Source of the DNA: Polaromonas sp. YR568
GTDB lineage: Bacteria; Pseudomonadota; Gammaproteobacteria; Burkholderiales; Burkholderiaceae_C
Direction: 5' to 3'
Assembly (NCBI RefSeq): GCF_900116715.1
Contig: NZ_FPBM01000001.1
Location: 126,784 to 190,783, forward strand
DNA length: 64,000 nucleotides
The translations under genes were made by a program, and so were the position numbers. The notes under the pieces were generated by a model. The model had not been told where the DNA came from. It ran no database searches and saw nothing but the letters and a program-made list of their open reading frames with translations. How positions within the stretch are numbered: the stretch's first letter is position 1; every line of letters begins with the position of its first letter. Of the stretch, positions 1 through 7,913 are shown piece after piece.

Positions 1-327
1 AATGTCGAACATGGCGGCCAGTGCGCTGGGGTTCTTCTCAACCACCAGGGCGATTTGCGAGGTGTTGGCGATGTTGCTTTGGGCGCCCACACGCACCACG
101 TTGCCGTTTTCAGCGATTTCGGGCGCCTGCAGCAGCAGATCCTTGCTTTCGACCGGCGCGCTGGTGGCACCCATGGCCTTGGCCGCATCGGCCAGGGATT
201 TGCTGTCAAAAGCGGCTTTGTTCCAGCCGGCTGCGTTTTGCGCATGGGCCGGGCTCAAACCTGCGGTAGCGGCCAGCACCAGCGCCGTGGCGCCAGAGCT
301 GCTTGCCAAAAAATCACGACGTTCCAT
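1..327 (-). CDS. soxY: Thiosulfate-oxidation carrier protein SoxY (5' part only, runs off the window)
   Basis: The first 109 residues are present. The protein starts MERRDFLASSSGATALVL and has a twin-arginine-type export signal ending near AHAQ. SoxY normally carries sulfur intermediates on a C-terminal GGCGG cysteine while bound to SoxZ in the periplasm; that end lies outside the window, so the call rests on the N-terminus and on the soxCD genes immediately upstream. A clear AAGGAG sequence sits about 7 bases before the ATG at 327. The 149 bases between soxD and this start hold only a weak GGGAG/CTCCC hairpin (about 401-417). SoxZ, SoxA, SoxX and SoxB would be expected further left. Confidence 0.8.
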   Translation of the reverse strand, partial: MERRDFLASSSGATALVLAATAGLSPAHAQNAAGWNKAAFDSKSLADAAKAMGATSAPVESKDLLLQAPEIAENGNVVRVGAQSNIANTSQIALVVEKNPSALAAMFDI

Positions 328-476
328 GATTGAACTCCTTTTTATATAACTTGAATGTCTTAAACACTGAACTCGATTGGACACAAAAACTCGAAAACGC
401 GGGAGGGTATTTCTCCCAAGCATGCCTCAAAAAAACGCTGCCGGCCTTTGCGTGGTTTTTCATGCAGCCTCGCGCC

Positions 477-1664
477 CTACTTCACCGCGCCCTGCAGAAG
501 CCATTGGGAAACCTGGCCGGCTTCCGCTGCGCTCAAAGCCTGCGGCGGCATCGGGATGGCACCCCAGACGCCTTGTCCACCGGACTTGATTTTGCCCGAG
601 AGGTAATTCGCCGCATCGGCGCGATCTTTATATTTGTTGGCTATATCTTTGAAGGACGGCCCCACCAGCTTGTTGTCCATTCCGTGGCAGGCCAGGCAGG
701 CATTTTTTTGCAGCAGCGGCATGACAGACGCGGCGCCTGCGGCTGCCGGTTTTGCCGTGCTGGAGGCCGGTGTCGCCGCCGCCGACGCGGAGGTTGCTAT
801 CTTTTCAGGAGCTGCCTGCGCCCTCCCCACCTGGGCTGGAGCGCTATTTGATGGTGAGCCTGCGGCCATGGGCGGCTGCGTGGTGTCAACCCCGCGGCTG
901 GCGCCCACCAGCCTGGACTGCTCGGCCAGGTTGCCGTGCGCATTGCGCGCGTAATCCGGCAAAAAGCTTTTCACGACCACTTCGGTTTTGCAGTTCGCCA
1001 TGCAGTTCGATCCCTGCACGTCCGGCTTGGCGGCGCCGCCCAGTTCCTTGCCCGGCCACATCGCGTGCGCTGTGGTCATGCCGTTGCGGTTGGGCAGGCG
1101 GGCCTGCACCTCGCGGATGTTGGCATCCGACAGCGTGTAGTCGTCAGGCAGCACATTGCCCAGGTTCAGGATGTAGGCCGTCACGGCGTAGACCTCGTCA
1201 GCGGTCAGTGTCTTGGGCGCATTCCAGGGCATCGCACGGTTGATGTAGTCCCACAAGGTCGACACCGTGGCGACCTTCATCAGCGTGGTGCGGTTGGGCT
1301 GGTTGGCCCCGGGCATCAGGCCGTCGACACGGCCGTTCTTGATATCTTGTGCGGTGATGCCGCCGGCGATCGGGGTGAAGATTTCGGACGACTCGGCAAA
1401 GCTGCCGTGGCACGAAGCGCACTGCGCCTCCCACAGCACTTCACCCTGCCGCACCGACCCCTTCCCCTTGGGCAGGCCCTTGAAATCGGGCCGCACGTCG
1501 ATGTCCCAGGCCTTGATTTCGGCGGGTGTGGCGGTTCTGCCGACGTCTGCCAGCGCGGCTTGCCGTGCGACGGGCTGCGCATGGGCAAGCCCCGCGCCCA
1601 GCAGGCAAAGGCCCGCCAGCACGAGCGAAGGCGAAGAAAACCGGTGCAACTCAAACCTGGACAT
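477..1664 (-). CDS. soxD: Sulfite/sulfane dehydrogenase diheme cytochrome c subunit SoxD
   Basis: 395 residues with a cleavable signal peptide (to about residue 30) and two c-type heme motifs, CASCH at 82-86 and CLACH at 323-327, one in each of two cytochrome domains. SoxD takes electrons from the molybdenum subunit SoxC during oxidation of SoxY-bound sulfane sulfur in the periplasm. Residues about 260-312 form an Ala/Pro/Ser-rich linker between the two heme domains. The DNA for part of the linker (794-856) resembles a dispersed palindromic repeat rather than ordinary coding sequence (see findings). The start overlaps the end of soxC by 14 bases, so translation is probably coupled. Confidence 0.9.
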   Translation of the reverse strand: MSRFELHRFSSPSLVLAGLCLLGAGLAHAQPVARQAALADVGRTATPAEIKAWDIDVRPDFKGLPKGKGSVRQGEVLWEAQCASCHGSFAESSEIFTPIAGGITAQDIKNGRVDGLMPGANQPNRTTLMKVATVSTLWDYINRAMPWNAPKTLTADEVYAVTAYILNLGNVLPDDYTLSDANIREVQARLPNRNGMTTAHAMWPGKELGGAAKPDVQGSNCMANCKTEVVVKSFLPDYARNAHGNLAEQSRLVGASRGVDTTQPPMAAGSPSNSAPAQVGRAQAAPEKIATSASAAATPASSTAKPAAAGAASVMPLLQKNACLACHGMDNKLVGPSFKDIANKYKDRADAANYLSGKIKSGGQGVWGAIPMPPQALSAAEAGQVSQWLLQGAVK

Positions 1665-3003
1665 TTTTCACCTCGCCGTTTTCTTCCAGCGACCATGACT
1701 GGATGGCGTTGTTGTGATAAATGCTGCGCGAGGCGCGGACCTTGCGCAGTTCGCTGTAAGTCGGCTGGATCTGCCCGGTCTCGTCGACAGCGCGGCTCTG
1801 GAAGATCGCCGGTTTGCCGTCCCAAACAAAATCGGCATTAAAACGCGTCAGGCATTTGGCCAGCACCGGCCCTTCAAGCCGCGCCTGCGTCCAGTTTTTA
1901 CCGCCGTCTGTCGACACATCGACCCGGCGGATCTTGCCGCGCCCGCTCCAGGCCAGGCCGGTGAGGTTGTGAAAACCTTTTTGCAGCAACACCTGACCGC
2001 CGCTGGGCGAGGTCACCACGCTTTTGACTTCCTGCACGCTGGTGTACTGGCGGTGCAGGCCGTCCGGCATCAGGTCGACATAGTGGATCGACTCGTCTTT
2101 GGTCCCGTAGGGCATGTCGCCCACTTCGATGCGCCGCAGGTACTTGACCCAGCTCACGCCCTGCACGCCGGGCACGACAAGCCGCAAGGGGTAGCCGTTT
2201 TCGGGCCGCAGCATTTCGCCGTTCTGCCCGTAAGCCACCAGCACCTCGCCGCTCATCACCAGGCTCATCGGGATGGTGCGGGTCATGCCCGAGCCGTCCG
2301 CGCCCTCGGCCAGGATGAATTTGGCGCGCTTGAAGTCCGCGCCGCACAGCTCCAGCAAGGTGCGCAGGGGCACGCCGGTGAATTCGCTGCAGCTGAGCAT
2401 GCCGTGGGTGTACTGCACTGTCGGCACGGCAGCGTTGCCCCACTCCATGCCGGTGTTGGCGCCGCATTCGATGAAATGCATGCGGCTGACATTGGGCAGG
2501 CGCATCAACTCGTCCATGCCGAACACCATGGGCCGCTTGAGCAGGGTCTCGTCGGAGCCATTGAGCATCAGGCGGTGTTTGGAAGGGTCGATGTCCCACC
2601 AGCCCTGGTGGTGGCGCTCAAAGTGCAGGCCGCTGGGCGTGATGATGCCGAAGAGGCCTTGCAGCGGGCAAAAGCTCACGCTGGCCTGGCCGATGCGCGT
2701 CAGGCCCGGGCTCTCGCGGCGTTGCAGGTTCTTTTCCCACTCGCTGGGCAGGCCGTAGCCGCGGGCCGCGACGGGCTGGCCCAGCCCTTTGCTGTGAGGC
2801 GGGAGGTTCAGGATGTTGGCGTCACCCTCAGCCGCAGACGCGGCGCCCTGCGCACTGGCCTGCCCGGCCGCAAGAGCACTCGCGCTCGCCGCAGCGGCGG
2901 CAAATGCACCCGCCAGAAAGCCGCGGCGCCCTGCCCGCACTTCGTGGATCTGCTCGCGTGAGAGAAAGTGCTCGGGAGCGCGCTGAATGAATCGGTTCAA
3001 CAT
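1651..3003 (-). CDS. soxC: Sulfane dehydrogenase molybdopterin subunit SoxC
   Basis: 450 residues of the sulfite-oxidase family. It has a Tat signal (RRGFLAG, residues 26-32) followed by an Ala-rich h-region, then a Moco domain with the conserved molybdenum-ligating cysteine in FIECGANTG (Cys180), and a C-terminal Mo-co dimerisation domain. With SoxD it oxidises the sulfane sulfur on SoxY, giving complete thiosulfate oxidation without sulfur globule intermediates. I use the ATG at 3003; a TTG directly before it (3006) is in frame but less likely. Order on this strand is soxR, soxC, soxD, soxY, a common beta-proteobacterial sox arrangement. Confidence 0.93.
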   Translation of the reverse strand: MLNRFIQRAPEHFLSREQIHEVRAGRRGFLAGAFAAAAASASALAAGQASAQGAASAAEGDANILNLPPHSKGLGQPVAARGYGLPSEWEKNLQRRESPGLTRIGQASVSFCPLQGLFGIITPSGLHFERHHQGWWDIDPSKHRLMLNGSDETLLKRPMVFGMDELMRLPNVSRMHFIECGANTGMEWGNAAVPTVQYTHGMLSCSEFTGVPLRTLLELCGADFKRAKFILAEGADGSGMTRTIPMSLVMSGEVLVAYGQNGEMLRPENGYPLRLVVPGVQGVSWVKYLRRIEVGDMPYGTKDESIHYVDLMPDGLHRQYTSVQEVKSVVTSPSGGQVLLQKGFHNLTGLAWSGRGKIRRVDVSTDGGKNWTQARLEGPVLAKCLTRFNADFVWDGKPAIFQSRAVDETGQIQPTYSELRKVRASRSIYHNNAIQSWSLEENGEVKNVQV

Positions 3004-3030
3004 CAAAAAACTTTCGAGTCAGGCTTTGTT

Positions 3031-3414
3031 TCAGGCGTCGGGCATGCCGGAGCGGGGCGACAGGCTTTCGCCTGGCGGCAGCGCGCCCGGCTCGTCCAGC
3101 TCGATCGCGATCTGGGTGCAGACGCTGCGGCACAGCGCCACCGCTTTTTCGCTTTGCACGCGGTAAATCACCTGCGTGCCTTCTTTGCGCTTGGCCAGTA
3201 CGCCGGTGCGGTACAGCACGGCCAGATGCTGGGACAGGTTGGGCTGCGTGGTGTCGATTTCGGCCAGCAGCTCATTGACGGACTTTTCGCGCTCGCACAG
3301 GGCGCTCAGCACCCGCAGGCGCATGGGCGTGGCCAGCACGGCGAACAACTCGGCCGCCAGCTCAAACACCCGGCCTCTTTCGGCCTGCGCACTGGCGTGA
3401 ATCATCTGGTCCAT
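3031..3414 (-). CDS. soxR: ArsR-family regulator of the sox operon (SoxR/SqrR/BigR type)
   Basis: 127-residue winged-helix protein with the ArsR recognition helix around QPNLSQHLAVLYRTGVL (57-73). It has cysteines at 40 (SALCERE) and at 95 and 99 (LCRSVCTQ). In the SqrR/BigR/YgaV branch a cysteine near 40 and one near 100 form di- or polysulfide links on exposure to reactive sulfur and release DNA; the positions here fit that scheme, but the pairing is inference. It is the first gene of the soxCDY operon and has a near-palindromic operator (3429-3450) only 15 bases before its start, so autoregulation is likely. Confidence 0.82.
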   Translation of the reverse strand: MDQMIHASAQAERGRVFELAAELFAVLATPMRLRVLSALCEREKSVNELLAEIDTTQPNLSQHLAVLYRTGVLAKRKEGTQVIYRVQSEKAVALCRSVCTQIAIELDEPGALPPGESLSPRSGMPDA

Positions 3415-3428
3415 AGCGATATCTTCTT

Positions 3429-3450
3429 AATATAAGTAATGACTAATATT
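3429..3450. promoter_or_regulatory. Probable SoxR operator (22-bp near-palindrome)
   Basis: The 22 bases begin AATAT and end ATATT; with an AGT/ACT inner pair, 18 of 22 positions are self-complementary. The site lies between the soxR start (3414) and the divergent gene at 3671, in an AT-rich patch that would contain the soxR promoter. ArsR-family repressors typically bind such AT-rich 20-24 bp palindromes overlapping their own promoter. Confidence 0.6.
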
Positions 3451-3670
3451 GTTCATCCAAACGGAGGGGACAAGCCCCCGTAAATACCCTTGGCCGCAGC
3501 CAAACCTGGTGAATATCACCAAGCCGCCCAAAAAGCCGCCAAAAGGTGTTGTGGCAACGCACGTTTCTCCTCTGTGCGATGTGTAAAAAACCCCTGAAAG
3601 ACCCTCCTACGTGATATAAAACTTTTGTTGCTTACGGGTTGTTACCGAAGATGTTTCAAAAATAATACTT

Positions 3671-4999
3671 ATGCTTTCAAAAAATATTGTTCTCTCGGGT
3701 GGGTTTCTCATTGCCGCACTGCTGGCCAACCCCGCTTTCGCGGAAGTTGACGCCCTGGTTTCCAATGCGCGCACCCTGCTCGACCAAAGCCAGGCGCAAA
3801 AGGCCTTTGACCTGCTGGAGCCGCAAGAAGCCACTCGCGCCGGTGACCCGGACTTCGACACCGTGCTGGGCATTGCCGCCAACGAAACCGGCCAGTACAC
3901 CCGGGCGGTCTTTGCCCTGGAGCGTGTTCTGGCCGTGCAGCCCAGCAACTCACGGGCACGCGCCGAACTGGGCCGCGCGCTGTTCTCCGTAGGCGATACC
4001 AAGGCTTCCCGGCAGGTGCTGATGGAAACCAAGCAGGACAACATCCCCGCGGAAGCTGCCGCCACCATCGACCAGTTCCTGCAAGCCATAGACCGGACGG
4101 AAGAAGCCGCCCGCTCCTCGGTCAAGCCATTCCTCGAAGCCAGCATCGGCTACGACACCAACATCAACAGCGGCCCCGGCAACCCCAATGTGGCCGTGCC
4201 GGCCTTTGGCGGCCTGATCTTCACGCTGAACCCCGCCGGGGTTGAAACCAAAGACGCTTTTGTCACCCTGGGCGGCGGCCTGTCGGCCCGTTACGTGGTG
4301 GACCCACGCTGGTCGCTGATCGGCAATGTCTACGGCAACGCCCGCGTCAACGCCAAGTACAACGACTTCAACACCGGCCAGGTCGACGTGAACTTCGGCG
4401 CCAGCTACCGCTACGAAAAACACGAGTTCTCCGGCGTCGTCCAGGCCGGCACCTATACCGTCGCCGGCTCGCGCGCCCGCGACCAGCAAGGCCTGGTCGG
4501 CGAGTGGACCTATCGCCTCGACGGCTTTCGCCAGTGGAGCACCTACATCCAGTGGGGCGACCTGATGTACCCCGGACAGTCGCTGCGCGACTCCACCCGC
4601 ACGGTCGTCGGCACCTCGTACGCGCATGCCTTCCGCGACAGCAACCTCATTGTGTTCGCCGGCGGTTATGTCGGCACGGAAAAAGAACGCGCGGCAGGCG
4701 TGCCGCACCTGGGCCACGACCTGGTCGGCCTTCGCTTCGGTACGCAAAAAACCCTGTCGGATGCGTGGGCCCTGTTTGCCAGCGCGAGCTATGAAGACCG
4801 CAAATACGGCGGCGCCGACCCGCTCTTCCTGGTCACCCGCCACGACAAGCAATGGAGCCTGAACCTGGGCGCCAACTGGGTGCCGGCCAAGCTGTGGCGC
4901 GTCACGCCCCAGCTGACGCTGACCTCCGTGAAATCAAACGTCGCCATTTCCGACTACAACCGCAGCCTGTTCTCGCTCACGGTGCGCCGCGACTTCTAA
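3671..4999 (+). CDS. Outer-membrane TPR/beta-barrel protein resembling Slam (DUF560) translocators
   Basis: 442 residues: signal peptide to about residue 24 (NPAFA), TPR-like alpha repeats at about 25-145, then a region of alternating beta strands to the C-terminus that ends in aromatic Phe, the usual outer-membrane barrel signature. The barrel opens with a GYDTNINSGP segment, similar to the GYDSNVN motif I associate with surface lipoprotein assembly modulators (Slam). Slam proteins move TbpB-like barrels across the outer membrane. The next two genes, 60 and 53 bases apart and on the same strand, encode exported FecR-domain proteins with candidate cargo-like C-termini. No strong ribosome site precedes the ATG. 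It could also be a general TPR-porin (PgaA-like); Slam identity is inference. Confidence 0.68.
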   Translation: MLSKNIVLSGGFLIAALLANPAFAEVDALVSNARTLLDQSQAQKAFDLLEPQEATRAGDPDFDTVLGIAANETGQYTRAVFALERVLAVQPSNSRARAELGRALFSVGDTKASRQVLMETKQDNIPAEAAATIDQFLQAIDRTEEAARSSVKPFLEASIGYDTNINSGPGNPNVAVPAFGGLIFTLNPAGVETKDAFVTLGGGLSARYVVDPRWSLIGNVYGNARVNAKYNDFNTGQVDVNFGASYRYEKHEFSGVVQAGTYTVAGSRARDQQGLVGEWTYRLDGFRQWSTYIQWGDLMYPGQSLRDSTRTVVGTSYAHAFRDSNLIVFAGGYVGTEKERAAGVPHLGHDLVGLRFGTQKTLSDAWALFASASYEDRKYGGADPLFLVTRHDKQWSLNLGANWVPAKLWRVTPQLTLTSVKSNVAISDYNRSLFSLTVRRDF

Positions 5000-5058
5000 G
5001 GCCGGTTTCCAGCTCTTGATTGCAAGCACCACAACAGCAACAACACAAAGCTGCCGCC

Positions 5059-6489
5059 ATGAAAACAAAACGGAACTTCCCGCTCAAGCGCGCCGCCATT
5101 TCGGCCGTGGTGGCGGCGGCTTTCCCCATGCTTCCCGCAACCACGATGGCCGCCGGTTCGGCGGGCGTGGCCCAGTTCATTGCCGGTGATGTCAATGTGC
5201 TGCGCCCTGACGGCAAGACCGAGGCGCTCTCCAAAGGCAAGGCGCTGCAAAGCGGCGAATCCATCCTGACGGGCAATGGCGGCCGCGCCCAGGTCCGGTT
5301 TTCCGACGGCGGCCTGATTTCACTGCAGCCGAACACCGAATTCAAGATCGCCAACTACGTTGATGAAGCCGATCCCAAACAGGACCGCTTCCTCGTCGAC
5401 CTGCTGCGCGGCAGCATGCGCGCCATCACAGGCCTGATCGGCAAACGCAACCGCGAAAACTACAAGGTCACCACCACCACGGCCACCATCGGCATACGCG
5501 GCTCCGGTTTCAGCGTGGGCTACAACCCCGACGGCTCGCTGGGCATCACGACCGAGCTCGACGGCATCGAAGTCTGCAATTCCGGCGGCTGCGTGGGCCT
5601 CACGGCCGGCGAATCGGTGCGCGTGATCAGCCCCACCGAGGCGCCTGTGCGCACCAATGTGCGGGCCACCGTGCCGACACCTGCCCCTGTGCAGGAGGTT
5701 GTCACGGTGGGCAACCAGACCACGTCTGACGGCAAGGCCAGCATCGTTCCGCCGCCGCCCGTCACTGCACCGGTCAAACAGGTTTTCACCGACCTGGCCG
5801 CCGCCGTGGTGTTCACTGACCCGGCGACGTCCAATCCGGCAACCGAAAGCTACCACCCCGAGGCCGGCGTCGCCGTGCTGACCAGCTTCCTCAGCGGGCA
5901 GCCGATCGACTTCGACAGTGTCGACGGCAACAACATCCGCACCCAGTTCCGCAGCACACCCGGCCTCACCAACATGGAAAAGGGCACGCTGGGCGTACCG
6001 ACCGACCCCGACTTCGTCGGCTGGGGCAGCTGGGTGACGGGGCAAAAAATCGTGGCGGGTGCGGCCACCGAGATTGCGTCCGTTCACTTTGTGATGGGCC
6101 GGCCGACGCCGCTAGCCCAGATGCCGGCCGACAACATGCAGGGCACTTACCAGCTGGCCGGCGGCACGGCGTTTTCCAGCCTGCACGGCGCGGGGCAGCT
6201 CGTTGGCGGCTCCATGACGGCCAATTTCGGTGCCTACAGCCCGGGCCAGGGTTACGGTTATGTCGACCTCACCACGCGCTTTGGCGGCACCGACTATTCC
6301 GCAATGCTCAACATTGACATCAACAATTCGAAGATCACCGGCACCTCCGGCACAAACGTCACCGGCTTCTTCACCGGGAACAACGCCAGCCGCGCAGCCA
6401 TGGTCTACAGCACGCCTGTCGAAAACGCGGGCCAGGTTTCCGGCGCAGCGATCTTTCGGCAAACCAACCTGAGCTCCCCGCCGCAATAA
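5059..6489 (+). CDS. Exported FecR-domain protein with C-terminal TbpB-like barrel candidate (paralogue 1)
   Basis: 476 residues from the ATG at 5059, chosen because it gives a standard signal peptide (MKTKRNFPLKRAAISAVVAA); an in-frame TTG at 5020 would add 13 unlikely residues. Residues about 40-195 form a FecR domain, with the hallmark ATIGIRGSGF. A Pro/Thr-rich spacer follows, then a beta-rich C-terminus with a GFFTGNNASRAAMVY motif and a GAAIF strand like the GxFxGxxAxxxGGxF signature of TbpB/hemophilin-type barrels. There is no lipobox cysteine, so the protein is predicted to be secreted or periplasmic rather than a lipoprotein. No sigma factor or TonB receptor gene lies nearby, unlike classical FecR systems. 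Confidence 0.75.
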   Translation: MKTKRNFPLKRAAISAVVAAAFPMLPATTMAAGSAGVAQFIAGDVNVLRPDGKTEALSKGKALQSGESILTGNGGRAQVRFSDGGLISLQPNTEFKIANYVDEADPKQDRFLVDLLRGSMRAITGLIGKRNRENYKVTTTTATIGIRGSGFSVGYNPDGSLGITTELDGIEVCNSGGCVGLTAGESVRVISPTEAPVRTNVRATVPTPAPVQEVVTVGNQTTSDGKASIVPPPPVTAPVKQVFTDLAAAVVFTDPATSNPATESYHPEAGVAVLTSFLSGQPIDFDSVDGNNIRTQFRSTPGLTNMEKGTLGVPTDPDFVGWGSWVTGQKIVAGAATEIASVHFVMGRPTPLAQMPADNMQGTYQLAGGTAFSSLHGAGQLVGGSMTANFGAYSPGQGYGYVDLTTRFGGTDYSAMLNIDINNSKITGTSGTNVTGFFTGNNASRAAMVYSTPVENAGQVSGAAIFRQTNLSSPPQ

Positions 6490-6541
6490 GCCGGCCACCC
6501 CGCAACACATTGCATTCGACAAAGTATCCGGAGAAATCACC

Positions 6542-7903
6542 ATGCCCTCGCATTTCAAGCTTCAGCATTCCGTCCTGGCCATGGCGCTGGCAGCCATTTA
6601 CCCGCTGCAGGCATCGGCGGCGCCCTCTGCCGGTGTGGCCCAGTTCATCGCCGGTGATGTGAACGTCCGCCGCGCCGACGGCGGCACCGCGCCACTGGTC
6701 AAGGGTAAAGACATCGAAAGCGGCCAGGCCATCCTGACCGGCGCCAGCGGGCGCGCACAAGTCCGCTTCACAGACGGCGGCCTGGTGTCCCTGCAGCCCA
6801 ACACCGAATTCAAGGTCGCCAACTATGTGGACAAGGCCGATCCCAAGGAAGACCGCTTCCTGGTTGACCTGCTGCGCGGCAGCATGCGGGCCATCACCGG
6901 CCTGATCGGCAAACGCAACCGTGAAAACTACAAGGTCACCACCACCACCGCCACCATCGGCATCCGGGGTTCCGGCTTCAACGTCGGCTACAACCCCGAC
7001 GGCTCCCTGGGTGTGACCACAGAGCTCGACGGCATCGAAGTCTGCAATGCAGGCGGCTGCGTGGGCCTGACGGCCGGTGAGTCGGTCAGGGTCGTCAACA
7101 ACACCGATGCGCCTGTGCGCACCAATGTGCGGGCCAACGTGCCAACACCGCCCGCTCAAACAGATCGTGTGGAAATCGAGAAGGTCGACGACAAAGGCAA
7201 ACCCGTCGTCGTTGAGACAAAGACCGAGACCACCCCGCCCCACCCCACTCCGACCGGCGAGAACGGCACCTTCACCAACCTGACGGCCGTTGCGCATTAC
7301 CACCTGCCACCGGTCACCTCCGACCCCAACGGCAACTTCGCCGGCCCGGCGCCTTCGGCGTCCGTCGTGCTGAGCGGCAGCAAGGCCACCGAATTCGAGG
7401 CAGGCGGGTATACCTTCAAGCCCACCGTGAACACGGCCGCCGGCTCTTTCGGCTCCATGGCCACCAACGACTTCATCGGTTGGGGCAACTGGGCCAGCGC
7501 CACCAAGAATGGCGTCACCAATGTCGCCGAACTGCACTACCTGATCGGCCAGGCCACGCCGGTGCTGCCCACCACCGTCGGCGTCGCCAGCTACAGCCTG
7601 GTCGGCGGATCGAACCCCACCTCCTACACCGGCGCCAGCGGAACGCTGCTCGGCACGTCCAGCCTCTCCGTCAACTTCGACACGAGCGGCGCCGGCCCGA
7701 TGATGAGCGTGAACATCAACACCTCGTTCGGCAACGTGGTGGACAACTTCCTGTATTTCTCCAGCTCCACCTTCAGCAGCGCCAGCGGCAACATCAAGGG
7801 CATGTTCACGGGCACCAATGCCACTTACGCCGGCCTGATTTACAACGGTGGCCTGTCGCCCGCCGGCTCGTTCACCGGCACCGCCGTCTTCAAGGCGCCT
7901 TAA
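6542..7903 (+). CDS. Exported FecR-domain protein with C-terminal TbpB-like barrel candidate (paralogue 2)
   Basis: 453 residues with a good GGAGA ribosome site before the ATG. Signal peptide ends near QASA. The FecR domain is almost identical to that of the preceding gene, including a run of more than 40 identical residues around the ATIGIRGSGF motif, whereas the C-terminal halves differ strongly. The C-terminal region has GMFTGTNATYAGLIY followed by GSFTGTAVF, the same barrel-like pattern as paralogue 1. This suggests tandem duplication with a conserved anchor/sensor domain and variable exported module. It ends 10 bases before the convergent glycosyltransferase gene, with no obvious terminator. 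Confidence 0.75.
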   Translation: MPSHFKLQHSVLAMALAAIYPLQASAAPSAGVAQFIAGDVNVRRADGGTAPLVKGKDIESGQAILTGASGRAQVRFTDGGLVSLQPNTEFKVANYVDKADPKEDRFLVDLLRGSMRAITGLIGKRNRENYKVTTTTATIGIRGSGFNVGYNPDGSLGVTTELDGIEVCNAGGCVGLTAGESVRVVNNTDAPVRTNVRANVPTPPAQTDRVEIEKVDDKGKPVVVETKTETTPPHPTPTGENGTFTNLTAVAHYHLPPVTSDPNGNFAGPAPSASVVLSGSKATEFEAGGYTFKPTVNTAAGSFGSMATNDFIGWGNWASATKNGVTNVAELHYLIGQATPVLPTTVGVASYSLVGGSNPTSYTGASGTLLGTSSLSVNFDTSGAGPMMSVNINTSFGNVVDNFLYFSSSTFSSASGNIKGMFTGTNATYAGLIYNGGLSPAGSFTGTAVFKAP

Positions 7904-7913
7904 GCCTCCTGCC

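Noticed and set aside
2-349. Plus-strand ORFs over the soxY region
   Set aside because: They are antisense to soxY; the minus-strand protein has a Tat signal and sox-operon context, while the plus-strand translation is low complexity.
1714-2961. Long plus-strand ORF (415 codons) opposite soxC
   Set aside because: Ala/His/Gln-rich shadow produced by high GC; soxC on the other strand is a full-length match to its family.
5020-5058. TTG start of fecR paralogue 1
   Set aside because: Adds a Gln-rich segment before an otherwise normal signal peptide.
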